Source: Candidatus Acidiferrum typicum
GTDB lineage: Bacteria; Acidobacteriota; Terriglobia; Acidiferrales; UBA7541
Assembly (NCBI GenBank): GCA_025463105.1
Contig: JAOAPW010000307.1
Coordinates: 1 to 8,167 of the forward strand
Direction of reading: 5' to 3'
DNA length: 8,167 nucleotides
A model generated the notes under the pieces. That model was not told where the DNA came from. It was given only the letters and a program-made list of their open reading frames with translations, and did not search any database. A program made the position numbers and the translations under genes. Below, piece after piece: positions 1-7,071 of this stretch. Positions within the stretch are counted from its first letter, which is position 1. Each line of letters begins with the position of its first letter.

Positions 1-1422
1 CGAGGCTCCGTGTCCGGTGCCCATCGTCTGCATGGGCTGGCCCTTGCCGCAATTGGGCGTGCCCCAGAGCGTCCAGTGTTCACGCGAACAGATGGCGTCG
101 CAACTATTCCAGAATTCGGTGGTGATGCCGCTATAGCTGGGATGCTTCAGCATGCGGCCTTTTTTACCGCCCTTGATTTCCCACGCGATTTCAGTGGAAA
201 ACTGAAAATGGTAGCGGCGATCGTCGATGGACCAGGAGCGATTTGTCTCCATAAGAATGGCATCGTCGGTATCCGCAATTAGATCTTCGTATCGCCACGT
301 TCCCGGCAAGATGCTGATATTCGTCATGCGAATAATCGGCAAGCGATTCCAGGATTCGGTGCGCATGGTGCCACCCGAACGCTTTTGGCCAATGGAAATG
401 GCCGTTTCGCGGTTCGACAGGTATCCAGTGAACAATCCATCGGTAATGATCGGGGTGCATTGCGCGGGGACGCCTTCATCGTCGTAGCCGAAAGTGCCGA
501 GGCCTGGTCCGTGTTCGAGGCGCGCGTCGGCAACGACGTTGACGATGTCCGAGCCGTAGCGAAGCTTGTCCAGTTTTTCGAGCGTGAGGAAACTCATGCC
601 CGCGAAATTTGCTTCCATGCCGAGCACGCGGTCAAGCTCGATGGGATGGCCAATGGATTCGTGAATTTGCAGGCCGAGCTGCGAACTGTCCAGAATAATA
701 GTTTTCGTGCCTTCCGGCGATTGCGGCGCGGAGTGCAGCGCGACCGCTTCCTCGGCGATGCGCGGCGCGTTGCCGACCAGGTCAAGCGACTCCACCAGTT
801 CGTAACCGGCGAGTTGGTGCTGCCCGCCAAAACTATTCGGATACGAGCGCTTCTGAATTTCGTTTCCGGAAAACGTTGTCGCCACGATTCCCGCGCCGGA
901 CTGCATTTTGACTTGATGGATGACCGATCCGATCGAGGAGGCAAATAATTGGTCGATGCGGCGAAACGCCATGGAGGTTTCCGTGAGCGTCACGCCCTTG
1001 ACACGCGACATTTCGCGGTCGGCGGAAAGAAGCAGATCCAACTGGCGCTCGAGAGGAATGCGGAACGGATCCTTGACATACGGATTCTGCCAGGTGTCCT
1101 GATACGCTTCAACCGGAACCATCTCCACATCGTGGCGCTTGGCGAGTGCGGATGCTTTCGCAATGGCGACGGCTTCGGCGGCGCAGCCCGCAATTCCCTC
1201 GCGCGTCAGCCGATCGGTTGACGCGAATCCCCACGATCCTTGCGCGATGACACGAATTCCGATGCCAATGGATTCCGATTCGGCGAGCGTGCCGACCTGT
1301 CCGTTTTTTGTGGAGAGATCGCGGTGGCGAATATCCATGACACGCGCATCCGCGTAGGTTGCGCCGCGCACGCGTGCGGTTTCCAGCGCCCAGTTGGCGA
1401 AATCGTGCATCATGGCCGACAT
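1..1422 (-). CDS. tldD: TldD-family zinc metalloprotease subunit, C-terminus cut by window edge
   Basis: The minus-strand frame is open for 474 codons from ATG 1422 to the window edge, with no stop. The metalloprotease motif HESIGH is at residues 254-259 (ligands H254 and H259, catalytic E255), followed by PIELDRVLG and an AGMSF segment, as in the branch of TldD proteins that carry HE-x-x-GHPxELDR rather than the E. coli form HEAVGHGLEGD. A C-terminal CGKGQP holds Cys458, which fits the third zinc ligand described for E. coli TldD. E. coli TldD has about 480 residues, so only a short tail should be missing. The family acts in the cytoplasm, usually with TldE/PmbA, as a peptidase on unfolded peptides; a partner gene could lie just beyond the left edge (inference). 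The start is uncertain: ATG codons at 1422, 1413 and 1410 are all in frame and none has a strong ribosome-binding site. A palindromic repeat ends only 3 bp upstream of ATG 1422. Confidence 0.9.
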   Translation of the reverse strand, partial: MSAMMHDFANWALETARVRGATYADARVMDIRHRDLSTKNGQVGTLAESESIGIGIRVIAQGSWGFASTDRLTREGIAGCAAEAVAIAKASALAKRHDVEMVPVEAYQDTWQNPYVKDPFRIPLERQLDLLLSADREMSRVKGVTLTETSMAFRRIDQLFASSIGSVIHQVKMQSGAGIVATTFSGNEIQKRSYPNSFGGQHQLAGYELVESLDLVGNAPRIAEEAVALHSAPQSPEGTKTIILDSSQLGLQIHESIGHPIELDRVLGMEANFAGMSFLTLEKLDKLRYGSDIVNVVADARLEHGPGLGTFGYDDEGVPAQCTPIITDGLFTGYLSNRETAISIGQKRSGGTMRTESWNRLPIIRMTNISILPGTWRYEDLIADTDDAILMETNRSWSIDDRRYHFQFSTEIAWEIKGGKKGRMLKHPSYSGITTEFWNSCDAICSREHWTLWGTPNCGKGQPMQTMGTGHGAS

Positions 1423-1425
1423 TAC

Positions 1426-1455
1426 TCTGGCGGGCTCCAAGTAGAGCCCGCACCC
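1426..1455 (+). repeat. REP-like palindrome next to the tldD start (family A, copy 1)
   Basis: The core GGGCTC-CAAGTA-GAGCCC at 1432-1449 is a perfect 6-bp stem with a 6-base loop, flanked by TCTGGC on the left and GCACCC on the right. The 27 bp at 1429-1455 match the copy at 5470-5496 (opposite strand) with one difference, and the shared block extends 3 bp further to 1426. The same core recurs at 8090-8109. The repeat ends 3 bp before the ATG of tldD, so it forms part of that gene's leader. Confidence 0.85.
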
Positions 1456-1469
1456 GATAACATAGAAGA

Positions 1470-1512
1470 TTTCAACGCAGAGTACACAGAGGTCACCGAG
1501 AAAGCACTGAGA
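1470..1512. repeat. Degenerate 9-bp tandem repeat after ahcY
   Basis: Successive units read CGCAGAGTA, CACAGAGGT, CACCGAGAA and, after one extra base, GCACTGAGA, with a shared C-x-GAG core. The block starts directly after the ahcY stop codon (in transcription order) and runs toward the family A palindrome. From memory, similar CACAGAGG-type strings are scattered through noncoding DNA of Acidobacteria and other environmental bacteria. I see no open reading frame here. Confidence 0.6.
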
Positions 1513-2790
1513 CTAAGTGCCTTCCGACCAGGACGCGAGGTACAGTTCCTGCTCTGGAGTGAGTTTGTCCATCTGCACGCCCATCGACTCGAGTTTCAAC
1601 TTGGCGATTTGTTTGTCAATCGCCTCCGGCACAACGTAAACCTGGGGCTTGAGATCGGCGGAATGCTTCAACATGTACTCCGCCGAGAGAGCCTGATTGG
1701 CGAAGCTCATATCCATCACGGCGGCCGGATGCCCCTCCGCTGCCGCTAAATTGATCAGGCGGCCTTCGCCCAGGAGATAAATTCTGCGGCCATCCTTCAT
1801 CGAAAATTCCTGGACGAATGGGCGCGCAACACGATTTCCGCTGGACATCTTTTCAAGCGCCGAAATATCAATTTCCACGTTGAAGTGGCCGGAATTGCAA
1901 ATCACGGCGCCGTCCCTCATTTTATCGAAGTGATCGCCGGTGAGGACGGATTTGTTACCGGTAACAGTGACAAAAATATCGCCGATCTTGGCCGCTTCCG
2001 CCATCGGCATCACGCGAAAGCCATCCATGACGGCTTCGATTCCGCGAACCGCATTGATTTCGGTGACGATTACATCGGCGCCGAGACCCTTGGCGCGCAT
2101 CGCGACGCCTTTGCCGCACCAGCCGTAGCCGGCGACGACCACTCGCAGCCCGGCGATCAGCAAATTCGTCGCGCGGATAATTCCGTCAATTGTGGATTGG
2201 CCGGTACCGTAGCGATTGTCGAAGAAATGTTTGGTTTCCGCGTCGTTCACGGCGATCACGGGATATTTCAGAGTCCCGTCCTTGGCCATTGCGCGCAGGC
2301 GGATCACGCCTGTGGTTGTTTCTTCCGTGCCGCCAATCACGTCGGGAACCAGGTGCGCGTGTTTTGTGAGCAGCAGCGTCACCAGGTCCGCGCCATCGTC
2401 CATCGTCATCTGCGGCTTGTGATCCACGGCGGCATTCAGATGCGCGTAATATGTGGCGTTATCTTCGCCCTTGATCGCGTACGTCGGAATCGAATAGTCC
2501 TTCACGAGCGACGCCGCAACTTCATCCTGCGTCGAAAGCGGATTCGAGGCGCAGAGAACCAAATCGGCTCCGCCGTCGCGCAATGTGATCGCCAGATTCG
2601 CCGTCTCACTGGTCACGTGCAGGCATGCCGCCACGCGAATACCCTTGAGCGGCTGCTCCTTGATGAAGCGCTTGCGGATGATCTGAAGCACGGGCATTTG
2701 CTGGTTCGACCATTCGATCTTCCGCTTGCCTACTTCCGCCAGGCCGATATCCTTAACGTCGCCTGCCACACTTTGCGCGGTTTTTGTCAC
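1513..2790 (-). CDS. ahcY: S-adenosylhomocysteine hydrolase (adenosylhomocysteinase), short form
   Basis: Product of 425 residues. It splits S-adenosylhomocysteine reversibly into adenosine and homocysteine, using tightly bound NAD, and so relieves product inhibition of methyltransferases in the cytoplasm. Visible landmarks are SNPLSTQD (82-89), GGTEETTTG (153-161), the substrate-site segment ETKHFFDNRYG with K187 and D191, the NAD Rossmann loop GYGWCGKG (221-228), and CNSGHFNVEI (298-307). The protein ends LASWSEGT and lacks the terminal KPDHYRY motif of the human and most bacterial enzymes; this matches the short type found in archaea and Thermotoga. The start is GTG at 2790, supported by AGGAG seven bases upstream and by normal family length. 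It lies downstream of metK, the previous step of the methyl cycle, across a REPIN-like gap. I see no convincing promoter of its own, so co-transcription with metK is likely but not shown. Confidence 0.97.
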   Translation of the reverse strand: MTKTAQSVAGDVKDIGLAEVGKRKIEWSNQQMPVLQIIRKRFIKEQPLKGIRVAACLHVTSETANLAITLRDGGADLVLCASNPLSTQDEVAASLVKDYSIPTYAIKGEDNATYYAHLNAAVDHKPQMTMDDGADLVTLLLTKHAHLVPDVIGGTEETTTGVIRLRAMAKDGTLKYPVIAVNDAETKHFFDNRYGTGQSTIDGIIRATNLLIAGLRVVVAGYGWCGKGVAMRAKGLGADVIVTEINAVRGIEAVMDGFRVMPMAEAAKIGDIFVTVTGNKSVLTGDHFDKMRDGAVICNSGHFNVEIDISALEKMSSGNRVARPFVQEFSMKDGRRIYLLGEGRLINLAAAEGHPAAVMDMSFANQALSAEYMLKHSADLKPQVYVVPEAIDKQIAKLKLESMGVQMDKLTPEQELYLASWSEGT

Positions 2791-2797
2791 CGAAATT

Positions 2798-2802
2798 CTC
2801 CT
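2798..2802 (-). promoter_or_regulatory. Ribosome-binding site AGGAG fixing the GTG start of ahcY
   Basis: On the minus strand AGGAG is followed by AATTTCG and then GTG at 2790, a seven-base spacing that is close to ideal. No in-frame ATG nearby is as well placed, so GTG is the likely initiator. Confidence 0.85.
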
Positions 2803-2863
2803 GTTTTTTATAAAAACATGATGAATCGATATCGTGGATCCAAAATCTCAGCGGCGTTTAGGG

Positions 2864-2889
2864 GCACAGACTTCAGTCCGTGCTTTTTT
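2864..2889 (+). terminator. Possible plus-strand intrinsic terminator in the family B palindrome
   Basis: The hairpin at 2864-2883 is followed at once by six T residues (2884-2889) on the plus strand. It has the form of a rho-independent terminator, but it faces against metK and ahcY, so it could only stop antisense transcription. Confidence 0.4.
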
Positions 2890-2960
2890 CTGGCTGGTTT
2901 TCCGCGGGTCTCAGCCCGAGCTAAACCCTAATTCAACAACACACAGACTGAAGTCTGTGC
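2864..2960. repeat. REPIN-like inverted pair of palindromes in the metK-ahcY gap (family B)
   Basis: Two short palindromes face each other. The left one, 2864-2883, reads GCACAGACTTCAGTCCGTGC: an 8-position stem with one mismatch and a TTCA loop. The right one, 2942-2959, is CACAGAC-TGAA-GTCTGTG, the same unit on the opposite strand, followed by CTACGG. About 57 bp lie between them, including a smaller CGGG-CCCG inverted repeat (2905-2918). Two inverted REP units about 100 bp across is the architecture of REPINs, which are mobilised in trans by RAYT (REP-associated tyrosine) transposases. No such transposase gene is in the window. The element begins 8 bp after the metK stop and takes up most of this gap. 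Confidence 0.75.
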
Positions 2961-2968
2961 TACGGCTG

Positions 2969-4150
2969 CTATCGCCGAACCGCTACTTCTTTCGCGCCCA
3001 ATCCGGCCTGGCTGCGAATTGAATCCGCCTTATCGGTCCGCTCCCATGTAAATCCGGGACCGGTGCGTCCGAAATGGCCGAATGAAGCCGTCGGCCTGTA
3101 AATCGGCCGGCGAAGATCCAGCGACTCGATAATTCCGCGCGGAGTGAGTTTGAATGTGCTGCGAATCAAATCGGTGATCTCGCCATCCGGGATCGTTCCC
3201 GTACCAAACGTGTCCGCCATCACTGAAACTGGATCGGCGACGCCAATCGCGTACGCAAGCTGGACTTCCACCTTACGCGCAACGCCTGCGGCCACCAGAT
3301 TTTTCGCAACGTGCCGCGCCATGTAACAAGCCGAACGATCCACCTTCGACGGATCCTTACCCGAAAACGCGCCGCCACCGTGCCTGCTGTAGCCGCCGTA
3401 GGTATCAACAATAATCTTGCGGCCCGTCAAGCCGGCATCGCCCATCGGACCGCCCACAACGAATCGGCCAGTCGGATTGATGTGGAATTTCGTATTTTTG
3501 TCCATCAACGCGGCGGGAACAACTTTGCGGATGACTTCGTCGGTGATCTTCTTCTGCAAATCGGCGTTCGAAACAGACTCGCTGTGCTGCGTCGAGATGA
3601 CGACGGTATCGACTCGCACGGGGCGGTCGCCATGATACTCGACGGTTACCTGAGATTTGCCGTCGGGGCGGAGGAAATCGACGACGCCCTGCCGGCGAAT
3701 TTGCGAAAGGCGTTCTACAAGTTTGTGCGCCAGCATGATTGGCAGAGGCATCAACTCTTCGGTTTCATCGCATGCAAAACCGAACATCAAGCCCTGATCG
3801 CCCGCGCCTCCGGTATCCACGCCCATGGCGATGTCCGGAGACTGGCGCTTGACGGAGGAGACGACAGCGCAGGTCTCCGAGTCGAAGCCATATTCGGCGC
3901 GCGTGTAGCCGACGTCACGGATGACGTCGCGCGCGATGTCGGAATAATCGAGGACAGCCTTGGTGGTAATCTCGCCCGCAACCATTACCAGGCCAGTGGT
4001 CACCAGCGTTTCGCACGCCACGCGGCCCGTCGGATCTTCTTTCAGCACCGCGTCGAGCACGGCGTCGGAAACCTGGTCGGCAATCTTGTCCGGATGACCC
4101 TCGGTGACCGATTCCGAGGTAAACAAAAATTTTCGCTTGCTGTCGCTCAA
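2969..4150 (-). CDS. metK: S-adenosylmethionine synthetase (methionine adenosyltransferase)
   Basis: Product of 393 residues from TTG 4150. It makes S-adenosylmethionine from methionine and ATP in the cytoplasm. Landmarks, numbered from this start, are TSESVTEGHPDK (11-22), the GAGDQG signature (115-120), GDAGLTGRKI (237-246) and the phosphate-binding GGGAFSGKDPSKVDRS (258-273); all are intact and the length is normal. I chose TTG 4150 because it gives MSDSKRKFLFTSESV, the usual family N-terminus, and a GGGGGTG run lies a few bases upstream. The frame also stays open to TTG 4174, which would add eight residues (MDFFGGAG) unusual for the family. A short reading frame with its own Shine-Dalgarno sequence overlaps this start by TTGA. 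A sigma-70-type promoter sits about 70 bp upstream in the prfB-metK gap. That leader is too short for a full SAM-I riboswitch. Confidence 0.97.
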   Translation of the reverse strand: MSDSKRKFLFTSESVTEGHPDKIADQVSDAVLDAVLKEDPTGRVACETLVTTGLVMVAGEITTKAVLDYSDIARDVIRDVGYTRAEYGFDSETCAVVSSVKRQSPDIAMGVDTGGAGDQGLMFGFACDETEELMPLPIMLAHKLVERLSQIRRQGVVDFLRPDGKSQVTVEYHGDRPVRVDTVVISTQHSESVSNADLQKKITDEVIRKVVPAALMDKNTKFHINPTGRFVVGGPMGDAGLTGRKIIVDTYGGYSRHGGGAFSGKDPSKVDRSACYMARHVAKNLVAAGVARKVEVQLAYAIGVADPVSVMADTFGTGTIPDGEITDLIRSTFKLTPRGIIESLDLRRPIYRPTASFGHFGRTGPGFTWERTDKADSIRSQAGLGAKEVAVRR

Positions 4151-4188
4151 GCCAGCACCCCCAAAAAAATCCAAATTGACGCTAACAT
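4147..4188 (-). CDS. Candidate 13-residue leader peptide overlapping the metK start
   Basis: On the minus strand AGGAG (4197-4193) precedes ATG 4188 by four bases. The frame encodes MLASIWIFLGVLA and stops at TGA 4149-4147. That stop overlaps the proposed TTG start of metK in the string TTGA, the arrangement expected for translational coupling. The frame runs through T7 and G5 homopolymers; one extra base there would join this ATG to the metK frame. It could therefore be a coupled leader, a true metK start hidden by a sequencing error, or chance. The Shine-Dalgarno sequence is the best one in this leader, better than that of TTG 4150 itself. Confidence 0.4.
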   Translation of the reverse strand: MLASIWIFLGVLA

Positions 4189-4225
4189 GCGGCTCCTACG
4201 GTGTCAACGAATTGGACCGGAATGC

Positions 4226-4256
4226 ATTATAGCAGCACTAAACAGCGCAATATCAA
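4226..4256 (-). promoter_or_regulatory. Sigma-70-type promoter for metK
   Basis: On the minus strand the -10 box is a perfect TATAAT (4231-4226), preceded by TGC as in an extended -10. The best -35 match is TTGATA (4256-4251) with a 19-base spacer, which is long; the extended -10 may compensate. Transcription would start near 4219, giving a leader of about 30 bases to ATG 4188 or about 70 to TTG 4150. It lies entirely between the prfB stop and metK. Confidence 0.65.
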
Positions 4257-4298
4257 GGCCGAGATGTCGTGTGGACGCACCACTGGGTCCGGCGCAAG

Positions 4299-5451
4299 CT
4301 ACGCCTCGTCCGCGGATTCATCCGACCCGCCGAGAGTTCCCTTCCTTCGAGATAGCAAATAATTTAGAATAAATGGATCGAGATCGCCGTCCATGACGCG
4401 ATCCACATCACCCATCTCGAACTTGGTTCGATGGTCCTTAATCAAACGGTAGGGTTGCAGGGTGTAGGTCCGGATCTGGCTGCCGAAACTGATGTCGCGC
4501 TTGGTTTCGTCCAGTTTGCGGGTTTCCGCCTGGCGTTTCTCAACTTCCAATTCGTAGAGGCGCGAACGCAGGACTTTCATCGCCAGTTCGCGGTTCTTGT
4601 GCTGGCTGCGTTCATTCTGGCACTGCACGACGATGCCGCTGGGCAGGTGCGTAATGCGTACCGCGGTTTCCACCTTGTTTACGTTCTGGCCGCCTGCGCC
4701 TCCTGCGCGAAAAGTGTCGATGCGCACTTCCTCGGGCTTGACGACGATATCGATACGGTCGTCAATTTCAGGGATGACAAAGATGGAGGCGAACGATGTG
4801 TGCCGGCGCGCGGCCTGGTCAAATGGAGAAATACGAATCAGGCGGTGCACGCCGCTTTCGGTGGAGAGAAATCCGAACGCATTTTCGCCTTCGATGCGCA
4901 GCGTCGCGGATTTCAGGCCCGCGCCTTCGCCGGGCGTCAGGTCCAACACCGTGGCGCGAAATCCTTTGCGTTCCGACCAACGGAGATACATTCGCATGAG
5001 CATTTCGGCCCAGTCCTGCGACTCCATGCCGCCGGCGCCGGATTTAATCGTCATGATGGCGTTCAGTCCATCGTTCTCGCCGGCGAGCAGGGTGAGCGTT
5101 TCGAGTTCGGAGACATAAGCATCGGCGGCGGCCATTTCGCGCTCAATATCCTGGAGCAGCGAATCGCGCTGGGCCACGTTGGTCTCTTCTTCGGCAAGGT
5201 GAAAATATGTTTCGATGTCGCTCAACATGCGCGCGAGCTTTGTATCGGAGTCGATGACGCCTTCGGCGACTTTTCTCTGCTGCAGAATTTTCTGGGCTTG
5301 TTCCTGATCCTGCCAGAAGTCCGGATGCGAGGTTTTCGCTTCTAACGAGGCGACCGTTTCACGGCTGCGGGCGACGTCAAAGATAGCTCCGCACGAGCTC
5401 GATTCGTTTCTGAAGTTCGTCCTGGCGCCGCTGTAGATCTTCGATGACCAT
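4299..5451 (-). CDS. prfB: Peptide chain release factor 2, expressed by programmed +1 frameshift
   Basis: RF2 recognises UAA and UGA stop codons on the ribosome and triggers peptide release. The gene starts at ATG 5451 (AGGA five bases upstream), reads 24 codons ending ...LVRSYL, and meets TGA at 5379-5377. Skipping one T restores the frame (CTT GAC...), which continues with DVARSRETVASLEAKTSHPDFW to the stop at 4301-4299, 383 residues in all. In that numbering SPF, the RF2 stop-recognition tripeptide, is at 208-210 and GGQ, the hydrolysis motif, at 253-255. Both are within three residues of E. coli RF2 (SPF 205-207, GGQ 250-252), which supports the join. Reading only from ATG 5228 gives a false 309-residue product without the N-terminal domain. 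The gene follows lnt after an 81-bp gap holding two palindromic repeats. Its GGQ glutamine is normally methylated by PrmC using the product of metK, the next gene. Confidence 0.97.
5376..5391 (-). promoter_or_regulatory. RF2 programmed +1 frameshift site with internal Shine-Dalgarno-like element
   Basis: The minus-strand string CGGAGC-TAT-CTT-TGA-C contains the slippery CTT codon, the TGA stop and the following C of the canonical RF2 site (TATCTTTGAC). The SD-like GGAG (5390-5387) lies four bases before CTT, where E. coli has AGGGGG. When RF2 is scarce, slow termination at this UGA lets the ribosome slip +1 and make RF2: a known autoregulatory loop. Confidence 0.95.
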
Positions 5452-5469
5452 TTTTGTCCTGTTTAGTTC

Positions 5470-5530
5470 GGGTGCGGGCTCTACTTGCAGCCCGCCAGAA
5501 ATTAGAGACGGCTCTAGTTGAAGCCTGCGA
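5470..5530 (-). repeat. Two family A palindromes in the lnt-prfB gap (copies 2 and 3)
   Basis: Copy 2 (5470-5496) has the core GGGCTGCAAGTAGAGCCC on the minus strand and differs at one of 27 positions from the copy at 1429-1455. Copy 3 (5508-5530) is more diverged: its core reads GGCTTCAACTAGAGCC on the same strand, in tandem with copy 2. Together they fill most of the 81 bp between the lnt stop and the prfB ATG; copy 2 ends 18 bp upstream of that ATG. Relative to the genes they point the opposite way from the copies at 1426-1455 and 8052-8167. Confidence 0.8.
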
Positions 5531-5532
5531 AA

Positions 5533-7071
5533 TTATGGATTGCGGCGTTGGAATGCATCACGCGCGCTCAATAACAGTAACACGAGCGTGGCGATCACGC
5601 ACAGCCATGCGAGCCAATCGCCCCAGCGAGCGTAGTGCGTGATATCCGTGCGAAAACCGTACGGCGCATCCAGTTCGCCGCGAGTGTCAGGTGGCAGGCG
5701 CGCGACAACGCGTCCGTAGGGGTCCACCGAAACGGTGACTCCGGTATTGGTAGCGCGCAGCATCCATCTGCGATTTTCCACGGCGCGCACGCGAGCCATC
5801 GCCAGGTGCTGCGGAGGCGCCGAGGATCCGCCGAACCATCCGTCATCGGAAATGTTCACGAACAGCGCGGCCCCGGCGAGAGTGAAGCGGCGGACTTCGT
5901 TCGGATATATTGCCTCGTAGCAGATGTAAACGCTGAATGGACCACCCGCAAGGTGGCCGGTCTTGTACTGCGTTCCATGTTGGAAATCACCAATGAGGCC
6001 TGTCAGGCTGCCCGCAAATGACAAGGCATTTCTCCACGGCACGTATTCGCTGAACGGCACGAGATGGATCTTGTCGTAGATAAAATTCAACGCGCCGGAG
6101 GAATCGAGAAGCTCGGCGCTGTTGGTCGCGCCAATACCGCCACCCGGCAGAGGTTTCCAATCAACAACTCCCACCAGGAAGCCGCCTCCCGCGCCGCGAG
6201 CGATGCGCTTGGCTCGGGATAAGAACTGCGCGTCCTGCAGAGAGAACGGCGCCGGGACTTCCGGCCAAACAACGATGCCGGGAATTTTTTGCGCCGACTC
6301 AATGCTGATGCGCTCGAGATCGTCGAGATCAGACGCGTGAGTTTGCATCCAGTCGGCAGGATAGTTCGTCGACACGGGAAAATTTGTCTGCACCAAATGC
6401 GCGACGTGGTCTGCCGGAGCTTGTGGCACAAACCGCGGCCCAGCAAGTGCGATCACAGTCAATCCGGACGTAACCGCGAGCAATGTTCGGAGGGATCTCA
6501 TTTTTCCATGCGCGGCATGTATCGCCACCCAGGCGAGCAATGCGTTATACGCCGCAACCACCAGCGAGAGGCCAAAAATTCCTGTGATCGCCGTCAACTG
6601 CACGAACGTAAGATTTCCAGCAGCCGCATAGCCAAGCAAATTCCATGGAAATCCGATGTGCGGAAAATGCAGGAAGAGGAATTCCTTTGAAACCCATAAA
6701 AAAGGTGCGGCCAGACAGGCTCGGGCCGCGCCAAATCGCCCCAGCCACGCAACACCGCATGCAAATAGCGCGTGAAATATCGCACAGACAAATACAACCA
6801 GCATGAAAACGCCGCCGGCCGCGGGCACCGAGAGCGGACCGTAGTGCCGCATTACGGTATAAAACCATGGCACGCTAAGCGCGTAGAACACAACGCCATT
6901 CAACCATCCGAGCAGCAAAGCGTATTGCGGAGTCGCATTCAAAACAGCCAGAATCAAAATCGCCACCGAAATCCATGCCAGCAGAGGGAAATTAAATATG
7001 GGAAATGCGAAGGCAAGCGCGACGCCGGAAACCAACGCAAGCAGTAGGCGAGCCGTCCTCGACAGGTTCAT
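5533..7071 (-). CDS. lnt: Apolipoprotein N-acyltransferase
   Basis: Product of 512 residues from ATG 7071. Lnt is an inner-membrane enzyme that transfers an acyl chain from phospholipid to the amino group of the lipid-modified N-terminal cysteine, the last step of bacterial lipoprotein maturation. The N-terminal part (about residues 5-215) is a series of hydrophobic segments; a periplasmic nitrilase-type domain follows, and one more membrane helix lies near 484-502. The catalytic triad is visible as E271 in VVWPEVPAP, K334 in YDKIHLVPFSEYVP and C384 in VYICYEAIYP, with E342 in the second motif. E. coli Lnt (512 residues) has E267, K335, C387 and E343, so the ATG start fits. The frame stays open to TTG 7095, which would add eight residues without a clear ribosome-binding site. 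A five-codon frame (ATG to TGA) overlaps the lnt start as ATGA; this may be chance. Downstream is prfB. Confidence 0.95.
   Translation of the reverse strand: MNLSRTARLLLALVSGVALAFAFPIFNFPLLAWISVAILILAVLNATPQYALLLGWLNGVVFYALSVPWFYTVMRHYGPLSVPAAGGVFMLVVFVCAIFHALFACGVAWLGRFGAARACLAAPFLWVSKEFLFLHFPHIGFPWNLLGYAAAGNLTFVQLTAITGIFGLSLVVAAYNALLAWVAIHAAHGKMRSLRTLLAVTSGLTVIALAGPRFVPQAPADHVAHLVQTNFPVSTNYPADWMQTHASDLDDLERISIESAQKIPGIVVWPEVPAPFSLQDAQFLSRAKRIARGAGGGFLVGVVDWKPLPGGGIGATNSAELLDSSGALNFIYDKIHLVPFSEYVPWRNALSFAGSLTGLIGDFQHGTQYKTGHLAGGPFSVYICYEAIYPNEVRRFTLAGAALFVNISDDGWFGGSSAPPQHLAMARVRAVENRRWMLRATNTGVTVSVDPYGRVVARLPPDTRGELDAPYGFRTDITHYARWGDWLAWLCVIATLVLLLLSARDAFQRRNP

Noticed and set aside
385..948. 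Plus-strand open frame of 187 codons at the left end
   Set aside because: The same stretch encodes TldD on the minus strand, including HESIGH; the plus-strand frame is a shadow.
1885..2931. Long plus-strand open frame of 348 codons opposite ahcY
   Set aside because: It is antisense to a clearly recognised gene, has no family resemblance, and its composition is what codon bias in the real gene produces on the other strand.
4189..4298. SAM riboswitch upstream of metK
   Set aside because: The predicted transcript start near 4219 leaves only 30-70 bases of leader, and I see no SAM-I or SAM-II signature.
3311..4372. Long plus-strand open frame of 353 codons opposite metK
   Set aside because: It shadows metK, runs through the metK promoter into the end of prfB, and has no recognisable domain.
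4431..5345. Long plus-strand open frame of 304 codons opposite prfB
   Set aside because: It is antisense to prfB across motifs that are certain (SPF, GGQ); no independent coding signal is seen.
5377..5379. prfB as a pseudogene because of an in-frame TGA
   Set aside because: CTT-TGA-C with an upstream GGAG is the standard RF2 autoregulatory frameshift site, and the joined protein is complete.
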